Assembly (NCBI GenBank): GCA_021186555.1
Contig: JAJKFL010000010.1
Location: 24,372,679 to 24,436,678, forward strand
Length of the DNA: 64,000 bases
Direction of reading: 5' to 3'
Origin: Reticulitermes speratus
Lineage: Eukaryota; Arthropoda; Insecta; Blattodea; Rhinotermitidae
Of this stretch, positions 56,608-64,000 are shown one piece after another (positions within the stretch are counted from its first letter, which is position 1; each line of letters begins with the position of its first letter). Below the pieces are notes generated by a model. The model was not told the DNA's origin. It ran no database searches and was given only the letters and a program-made list of their open reading frames with translations. A program made the translations under genes and the position numbers.

Positions 56608-57585
56608 CCCAGTGGTTACTATACGTACCGCCATGTTTAACATTCACAAATTCTACGTTCTGCCCACACAGTGTATTTATGTGTTTTGCGTGGATCTCAG
56701 AACAAACAGCGATTATTTCACTGTACAGCATTAACTGACTGGTTTGTATAACTGAGACGGAGTGTGTTTACTGCGCGGTACGGACTGTATTTATGTGTTT
56801 TGTGTGGATCTCAGAACAAACAGCGATTATTTAACTGTACAACATTAACTGACTGGTTTGTATAACTGAGACGGAGTGTGTTTACTGCGCGGTACGGACT
56901 GTATTTATGTGTTTTGTGTGGATCTCAGAACAAACAGCGATTATTTCACTGTACAACATTAACTGACTGGTTTGTAAACTGAGACGGAGTGTGTTTACTG
57001 CGCGGTACGGACTGTATTTATGTGTTTTGTGTGGATCTCAGAACAAACAGCGATTATTTCACTGTACAGCATTAACTGACTGGTTTGTATAACTGAGACG
57101 GAGTGTGTTTACTGCGCGGTACGGACTGTATTTATGTGTTTTGTGTGGATCTCAGAACAAACAGCGATTATTTCACTGTACAGCATTAACTGACTGGTTT
57201 GTATAACTGAGACGGAGTGTGTTTACTGCGCGGTACGGACTGTATTTATGTGTTTTGTGTGGATCTCAGAACAAACAGCGATTATTTCACTGTACAACAT
57301 TAACTGACTGGTTTGTATAACTGAGACGGAGTGTGTTTACTGCGCGGTACGGACTGTATTTATGTGTTTTGTGTGGATCAGAACAAACAGCGATTATTTC
57401 ACTGTACAACATTAACTGACTGGTTTGTATAACTGAGACGGAGTGTGTTTACTGCGCGGTACGGACTGTATTTAGGGTTTTGTGTGTGATCTCAGAACAA
57501 ACAGCGATTATTTCACTTACAACATTAACTGACTGGTTTGTATAACTGAGACGGAGTGTGTTTACTGCGCGGTACGGACTGTATG
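56608..57585 (+). repeat. 114-bp satellite, array 2
   Basis: About eight units of the same 114-bp monomer as 41980, in the same orientation, preceded by the same flank (aaagcccagtggttactata to gtgtatttatgtgttttg). Confidence 0.96.
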
Positions 57586-58199
57586 TTTATAATTCAGTAC
57601 TGAAGTACGCTCAGTCGTATAGGCGTACCGCATATTTCTGAACCGCGGCATGCTCTTTTGGGCCGGCAGCATCGGTATTCCTCACAGGAACCTGTCTACA
57701 ACCGAACAAGTTAAGACCTCGCCCAAACGTATTTTTTTCTATTCCCCTTTGGTCCCCTGTAACGCGAAAATTAAACGGCTTACGTTCGGGCCGTGGGCTC
57801 AGGTAACAGTTTGTGTTGGCTGTACAGTCTTGATTTTAATTTTAGACAATGGGCACCGTCTGAACTTTTGAACAGTTCGTTTAACGTCACACGTCGTACA
57901 GATGAGTGGTTTGTGTGTGTTTGTGTGGGAGAGACGCTGTGCACGTGGCCAGCACTTGGAATTGACCCACATGACCTATATATAACATATTGTTACAATT
58001 AATACACCAACCAACACACGCACTTAATAAAATATAATTTTAATATTTTAATCATTCCAATATGGTAATGCAATACGCAGATTAGCGTTTTGGGCTTGTG
58101 TTCCTTTGTTTAAAAAAACTCTCTGAGATATTACAACAATCGTACTGACCATAAGTCGTGCACTATGTCAAAACACAACATGCAATCACTTTACATAAA
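57586..58199. other. Unassigned sequence
   Basis: No gene supported. The last 150 bp may belong to an arm around the motif at 58200. Confidence 0.45.
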
Positions 58200-58241
58200 C
58201 CCCGACATGTTTCGATGCACTAGTACACCATCTTCAGGGGG
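58200..58241 (-). ncRNA. Hammerhead-ribozyme-like motif, single arm
   Basis: Minus strand: helix I CCCC/GGGG, CUGAAGA, extra U, helix II starting GGUGU and closing with GCAUC (two wobbles), GAA, ACAUGU, C at position 17, the preferred base. Core complete. Confidence 0.6.
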
Positions 58242-58348
58242 AGAAACACATTTAACACTTAAAGCACACAAGCCCAGTTGTTAAAATGTTCATTAAAAAC
58301 AATATTATTTGAACCACCACATGTTGTTGACATATGTCTTGTGACATA

Positions 58349-58424
58349 CAGGCATACACAAAAGAATGGTGCGGATTTAATAGTGAACACTATTAAAACC
58401 GCACCATTCTTTTGTGTATGCCTG
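58349..58424. mobile_element. Palindromic mariner MITE (CAGGGCATAC family)
   Basis: Ends caggcatacacaaaagaatg and inverse; TA at both sides (58347-58348, 58425-58426). Confidence 0.85.
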
Positions 58425-58494
58425 TATATAAAATCGTGTTCCCACAAATGTACACCCTTTATTATCTGTTATTTAATACAGTTTATATTAAAAA

Positions 58495-58541
58495 CAGACC
58501 AACATATTTCGAACTATGTTACAGTTCATCCTCAGGGACTC
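58495..58541 (-). ncRNA. Hammerhead-ribozyme-like motif (left arm)
   Basis: As its partner, but the palindrome reads AUAUGU, so the helix III end pairs less well. Confidence 0.5.
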
Positions 58542-58689
58542 AATTGTTTATTACACCAGCTATAGACGTATGGTACTCACTAAAATATGTAAGTTGGTAG
58601 ACAAAATGTGTTGAGTTTGTGGTCACTGTATCAGCTGCTTATATATTTTAGTGAGTACCATACGTCTATAGCTGGTGTAATAAACAATT

Positions 58690-58735
58690 GAGTCCCTGAG
58701 GATGAACTGTAACATAGTTCGAAACATGTTGGTCT
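58690..58735 (+). ncRNA. Hammerhead-ribozyme-like motif (right arm)
   Basis: Helix I GAGUCC with GGUCU (four pairs, one U-U), CUGAGGA, extra U, helix II GAACU/AGUUC with loop GUAACAU, GAA, ACAUGU, U at position 17. Confidence 0.6.
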
Positions 58736-58806
58736 GTTTTTAATATAAACTGTATTAAATAACAGATAATAAAGGGTGTACATTTGTGGGAACACGATTT
58801 TATATA

Positions 58807-59805
58807 ATCAAGAAAATATACGGTACAAATAACATAAATGTACGGTACAAATAACATAAATGTACGGTACAAATAACATAAATGTACGGTACAAATAACA
58901 TAAATGTACGGTACAAATAACATAAATGTACGGTACAAATAACATAAATATACGGTACAAATAACATAAATGTACGGTACAAATAACATAAATGTACGGT
59001 ACAAATACATAAATGTACGGTACAAATAACATAATGTACGGTACAAATAACATAAATGTACGGTACAAATAACATAAATGTACGGTACAAATAACATAAA
59101 TGTACGGTACAAATAACATAAATGTACGGTACAAATAACATAAATGTACGGTACAAATAACATAAATGTACGGTACAAATAACATAAATGTACGGTACAA
59201 ATAACATAAATGTACGGTACAAATAACATAAATGTACGGTACAAATAACATAAATTACGGTACAAATAACATAAATGTACGGTACAAATAACATAAATAT
59301 ACGGTACAAATAACATAAATGTACGGTACAAATAACATAAATGTACGGTACAAATAACATAAATGTACGGTACAAATAACATAAATGTACGGTACAAATA
59401 ACATAAATGTACGGTACAAATAACATAAATGTACGGTACAAATAACATAAATGTACGGTACAAATAACATAAAATGTACGGTACAAATAACATAAATATA
59501 CGGTACAAATAACATAAATGTACGGTACAAATAACATAAATGTACGGTACAAATAACATAAATGTACGGTACAAATAACATAAATGTACGGTACAAATAA
59601 CATAAATGTACGGTACAAATAACATAAATGTACGGTACAAATAACATAAATGTACGGTACAAATAACATAAATGTACGGTACAAATAACGTAAATGTACG
59701 GTACAAATAACGTAAATGTACGGTACAAATAACATAAATGTACGGTACAAATAACATAAATGTACGGTACAAATAACATAAATGTACGGTACAAATAACA
59801 TAAAG
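58807..59805. repeat. 22-bp tandem array
   Basis: About 45 units containing aaataacataaatgtacggt. Very homogeneous; a few single-base changes or deletions. Minus-strand frames of over 380 codons are by-products. Confidence 0.97.
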
Positions 59806-59819
59806 TATGTCTTGTGACA

Positions 59820-60365
59820 GTGAACATTACTGTCCAGTATGTACGATGTCGCAAAATGCAGCGTTGCGGATACAAGCATCAAGTTCACTGTTTGACCTTC
59901 GTCCCACAAAATATTAGTCAGTGCACCAACAATATTCAGAAGACACACTTCAGCACACTGCGTCTCCTGAAGTTTGTTTTTCTTCCGCCTCTCTAACGGA
60001 ATTCAACTGCATTTTCTTCACAGTAAATGTAAAACATTAGTGGGAAGTTTCTGCACAATTACTTCGGCATTCAGCTTTATAAAGTTATGCAAATTCAATG
60101 ACCTGTCTTTATGTGCTAGACGTGTGTCTGAGTGTCTGAACGTAGGATGGGACTGCAGACTGAACGTAGTGACCACGTGCGTCAGTCCTTGACTGTGGCT
60201 GCAACTGCTGCTGTAGCCAGTCTATGAGCAGAAGACTTCAGCTATTCATTGCAGTCCAGTAAGGTGTTGCATGCAGGCCGGCCAACACGTGTCCACGGTG
60301 CGATTTGATTAGTGTTACACGTGTCCTTTATGGAATGAAATTTCTGGGTTTAACACCTTAAACAC
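59820..60365. other. Unassigned sequence
   Basis: No gene supported. Confidence 0.45.
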
Positions 60366-62030
60366 TAAGATTAACATGAATTATATATAAAGATACAGTC
60401 CGTACCGCGCAGTAAACACACTCCGTCTCAGTTATACAAACCAGTCAGTTAATGTTGTACAGTGAAATAATCGCTGTTTGTTCTGAGATCCACACAAAAC
60501 ACATAAATACAGTCCGTACCGCGCAGTAAACACACTCCGTCTCAGTTATACAAACCAGTCAGTTAATGTTGTACAGTGAAATAATCGCTGTTTGTTCTGA
60601 GATCCACACAAAACACATAAATACAGTCCGTACCGCGCAGTAAACACACTCCGTCTCAGTTATACAAACCAGTCAGTTAATGTTGTACAGTGAAATAATC
60701 GCTGTTTGCTCTGAGATCCACACAAAACACATAAATACAGTCCGTACCGCGCAGTAAACACACTCCGTCTCAGTTATACAAACCAGTCAGTTAATGCTGT
60801 ACAGTGAAATAATCGCTGTTTGTTCTGAGATCCACACAAAACACATAAATACAGTCCGTACCGCGCAGTAAACACACTCCGTCTCAGTTATACAAACCAG
60901 TCAGTTAATGTTGTACAGTGAAATAATCGCTGTTTGTTCTGAGATCCACACAAAACACATAAATACAGTCCGTACCGCGCAGTAAACACACTCCGTCTCA
61001 GTTATACAAACCAGTCAGTTAATGCTGTACAGTGAAATAATCGCTGTTTGTTCTGAGATCCACACAAAACACATAAATACAGTCCGTACCGCGCAGTAAA
61101 CACACTCCGTCTCAGTTATACAAACCAGTCAGTTAATGTTGTACAGTGAAATAATCGCTGTTTGTTCTGAGATCCACACAAAACACATAAATACAGTCCG
61201 TACCGCGCAGTAAACACACTCCGTCTCAGTTATACAAACCAGTCAGTTAATGCTGTACAGTGAAATAATCGCTGTTTGTTCTGAGATCCACACAAAACAC
61301 ATAAATACAGTCCGTACCGCGCAGTAAACACACTCCGTCTCAGTTATACAAACCAGTCAGTTAATGTTGTACAGTGAAATAATCGCTGTTTGTTCTCAGA
61401 TCCACACAAAACACATAAATACAGTCCGTACCGCGCAGTAAACACACTCCGTCTCAGTTATACAAACCAGTCAGTTAATGTTGTACAGTGAAATAATCGC
61501 TGTTTGTTCTGAGATCCACACAAAACACATAAATACAGTCCGTACCGCGCAGTAAACACACTCCGTCTCAGTTATACAAACCAGTCAGTTAATGTTGTAC
61601 AGTGAAATAATCGCTGTTTGTTCTGAGATCCACACATAAATACAGTCCGTACCGCGCAGTAAACACACTCCGTCTCAGTTATACAAACCAGTCACTTAAT
61701 GTTGTACAGTGAAATAATCGCTGTTTGTTCTGAGATCCACACAAAACACATAAATACAGTCCGTACCGCGCAGTAAACACACTCCGTCTCAGTTATACAA
61801 ACCAGTCAGTTAATGTTGTACAGTGAAATAATCGCTGTTTCTTCTGAGATCCACACAAAACACATAAATACAGTCCGTACCTACGCAGTAAACACACTCC
61901 GTCTCAGTTATACAAACCAGTCAGTTAATGCTGTACAGTGAAATAATCGCTGTTTGTTCTGAGATCCACACAAAACACATAAATACAGTCCGTACCGCGC
62001 CAGTAAACACACTCCGTCTCAGTTATCCTC
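60366..62030 (-). repeat. 114-bp satellite, array 3 (inverted)
   Basis: About 14 units of the monomer of 41980 and 56608, here in reverse orientation, starting after gattaacatgaattatatat. Unit length is constant except for short deletions near 61636. Confidence 0.96.
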
Positions 62031-62034
62031 CCAT

Positions 62035-62225
62035 CTTGGGCCTGTCTTAGCTCTGTCAGTATAGTGACCGCACGACTGCAACAGATTTTGCTGTTCAAAA
62101 CGTAAGACCCGCTCTGAGGCCCATCCAGTCTTACATTCACTGGGTATCTGGGGGTAAATCGGGCGGAGCGTGAAGCTGACTACTCACCTCCACTCATCCA
62201 TATTCTTTCATGGCGTGGTGCTTAC
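62035..62225 (+). mobile_element. SINE family 1-related fragment
   Basis: It contains a degraded head (ctgtcttagctctgtcagta), a tgggggtaaatcgggcggag block and catggcgtggtgctta at its end. Confidence 0.6.
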
Positions 62226-62351
62226 CCGTGCAACACATGTATGACCTTGACCTTCAGGCCACTACAAACAATTGCACCGTGTGCAGTCACAGACTAACTT
62301 TGTTAAACAAAGCAAGATGTTACGTTTATCGGCCAATACAAAGAACACGGA

Positions 62352-62625
62352 GGGCCGTGCCATGGCTCAGGCGGTTAGTCGTCAGCCTCTCACCTCGGAG
62401 GCCCGGGTTCGATCCTAGGTCAGTCCATGTGGGATTTGTGGTGGACAAATTGGCACTGGGACAGGTTTTTCCCCCAGTATTTCGGTTTTCCCCTGTCAGT
62501 ATCATTCCATCGTTGCTCCATTACAAGGAAAAACGAAAAGACTAACCATCTTCATCACAGGGTTGCACAATAAGCCTCAAGGCTGCGGTGCGTCTGCAGC
62601 ATTTGCTGCGGGGCCCTTCACAAAA
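62352..62625 (+). mobile_element. tRNA-derived SINE, family 4
   Basis: A tRNA-like head at 62352-62425 has catggctcaggcggttagtc and gcccgggttcgatcctaggt. The body includes cccagtatttcggttttccc and tgtcagtatcattccatcg, the sequence amplified at 42835-44175. The 3' side ends near an a/g homopolymer tract (62620-62655). Confidence 0.85.
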
Positions 62626-62749
62626 AAGGGGGGGGGGAAAGAAAGAAAAAATGGAACAGCGACAGCGTACTGGAGCCTCATTCCAACTCATTCCTGTAGC
62701 TAAATTACAAAGGAAGTAAAGTAAAAGCTTCTGAAGCCTAATTCGACAA

Positions 62750-64000
62750 GCGTCTGACTAAAAAGTTACCACAAGGCTGCGTGCGTCTGAAGCATAAAGT
62801 ACGGTCCATTCACAATAAAAGCGTGGGAAGGCTAAAAGTACCGACAAGCGTCCTGAAGCCTAAAGTTACCACAAGCGTTCTGAAGCCTAAATTTACCACA
62901 ATGCGTCCTGAAGCCTAAAGTTACCACAAGCGTCCTGAAGCTAAATTTACCACAAGCGTCCTGAAGCCTAAAGTTACCACAAGCGTCCTGAAGCCTAAAG
63001 TTACCACAAGCGTCCTGAAGTCCTAAAGTTACCACAAGCGTCCTGAAGCCTAAAGTTACCTAAGGCTTCCTGAAGCCTAAAGTTACCACAAGCGTTCCTG
63101 AAGCCTAAAGTTACCTGCATCGTCCTCCTGAAGCCTAAAGTTACCCTGCATATCATGCTTCCTGAAGCCTAAAGTTACCCAAGCTCTATAAAGTTACCCA
63201 AGCTCCTGAAGCCTAAAGTTACCTGTCAATCGGCTCCTGAAGCCTAAAGTTACCCATATCAGCTCCTGAAGCCTAAAGTTACACCTCTATCAGTGCCTCT
63301 CCTGAAGCCTAAAGTTACCCTGTCATATCAGTGCCTCTCCTGAAGCCTAAAGTTACCCTGTCCTATCAGTGCCTCTCCTGAAGCCTAAAGTTACCCTGTC
63401 ATATCAGTGCCTCTCCTGAAGCCTAAAGTTACCCTGTCATATCAGTGCCTCTCCTGAAGCCTAAAGTTACCCTGTCATATCAGTGCCTCTCCTGAAGCCT
63501 AAAGTTACCCTGTCATATCAGTGCCTCTCCTGAAGCCTAAAGTTACCCTGTCATATCAGTGCCTCTCCTGAAGCCTAAAGTTACCTGTCATATCAGTGCC
63601 TCTCCTGAAGCCTAAAGTTACCCTGTCATATCAGTGCCTCTCCTGAAGCCTAAAGTTACCCTGTCATATCAGTGCCTCTCCTGAAGCCTAAAGTTACCCT
63701 GTCATATCAGTGCCTCTCCTGAAGCCTAAAGTTACCCTGTCATATCAGTGCCTCTCCTGAAGCCTAAAGTTACCCTGCGTCATAATTACCATGCTGCCTC
63801 TCCTGAAGCCTAAAGTTACCCTGTCATATCAGTGCCTCTCCTGAAGCCTAAAGTTACCCTGTCATATCAGTGCCTCTCCTGAAGCCTAAAGTTACCCTGT
63901 CATATCAGTGCCTCTCCTGAAGCCTAAAGTTACCCTGTCATATCAGTGCCTCTCCTGAAGCCTAAAGTTACCCTGTCATATCAGTGCCTCTCCTGAAGCC
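62750..64000. repeat. 27-38 bp tandem array, open at the window end
   Basis: The early part (62830-63100) has about 27-bp units with aagcgtcctgaagcctaaag; from about 63290 to the end it is a regular 38-bp unit that adds ctgtcatatcagtgcctc. The transition zone (63060-63300) is irregular. The seed seems to be a duplicated block (62566-62630 and 62766-62830) with caaggctgcg and gcgtctg. Confidence 0.93.

Larger units (their letters stand above)
58425..58806. mobile_element. Palindromic hammerhead-bearing element
   Basis: Arms 58425-58589 and 58643-58806 are nearly identical in inverse; the loop is about 50 bp. Motifs at 58495-58541 (minus) and 58690-58735 (plus). Confidence 0.8.
58333..59819. 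mobile_element. Composite element containing a satellite within its target duplication
   Basis: The exact 14-bp repeat tatgtcttgtgaca is at 58333-58346 and 59806-59819. Between the copies lie, in order, a mariner MITE (58349-58424), a palindromic hammerhead element (58425-58806) and a 22-bp satellite (58807-59805). The simplest reading is one insertion whose 3' tail expanded into the array and whose 5' side was later hit by the MITE. Confidence 0.7.

Noticed and set aside
58666-59948. Minus-strand frames of up to 382 codons resembling a membrane protein
   Set aside because: They are translations of the 22-bp array (period 66 in frame); hydrophobicity is a by-product.

Overview
This window looks like non-genic, repeat-saturated chromosomal DNA of an arthropod. 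I infer an insect, possibly a cockroach or termite (Blattodea), from the style of the retrotransposon reverse-transcriptase tails, the tRNA-derived SINEs and the mariner, pogo/Tigger and hAT remnants; this is an inference and was not tested by any search. I find no convincing host protein-coding gene and no genuine tRNA or rRNA gene. The only undamaged transposon-type reading frame is a 175-residue DNA-binding protein inside a Tigger-like element (7183-8120).

Layout. (a) About 25 kb, roughly 40% of the window, is some two dozen tandem arrays with monomers from 14 to 114 bp. The main ones are at 1.3, 4.4-5.4, 8.8-10.2, 15.1-16.8, 18.1-18.9, 22.6-26.3, 27.6-29.1, 34.1, 36.2-38.3, 39.8, 42.0, 42.8-44.2, 44.5-47.1, 47.7-49.1, 51.9-52.8, 56.6-57.6, 58.8-59.8, 60.4-62.0 and 62.8-64.0 kb (the last runs off the window). 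(b) Between them lie dispersed elements: four tRNA-derived SINE families, 3' coding tails of at least three non-LTR retrotransposon families, three mariner-type transposase fragments, one Tigger-like element, two hAT-type MITEs, and two families of TA-flanked MITEs. (c) A recurrent class of palindromic (inverted-repeat) elements at 0.7, 3.4, 13.4, 20.7, 21.4, 22.1, 22.4/26.5, 30.9, 32.3, 35.5, 53.3, 55.8 and 58.4-58.8 kb, plus single-arm remnants.

The most interesting observation concerns class (c). Many arms carry a motif that folds as a minimal hammerhead ribozyme: CUGANGA, a helix II, GAA, then a palindromic helix III that begins with A and ends with U, a non-G base at the cleavage position, and a helix I that is complementary in most good copies. 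Helix sequences differ between copies while pairing is largely kept, and nearly all copies share one odd extra U between CUGANGA and helix II. Hammerheads of this kind are known from the pseudo-LTRs of Penelope-like retroelements. Five of the palindromic units are bounded by 12-16 bp direct repeats that look like target-site duplications. In one case (58333-59819) a 1-kb satellite lies inside the duplicated target site, and in another (22371-26552) a 3.8-kb satellite fills the loop between the two arms. Other arrays visibly grew from a LINE tail (18.1 kb), a SINE tail (42.8 kb) and the interior of a dispersed element (the 114-bp arrays). The region therefore reads as a place where retroelement ends were repeatedly converted into satellites. 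Parts of several arrays (24.1-26.3, 37.1-37.3, 38.1-38.2, 45.3-46.1, 62.8-63.3 kb) show dense single-base indels that are probably sequencing or assembly error.
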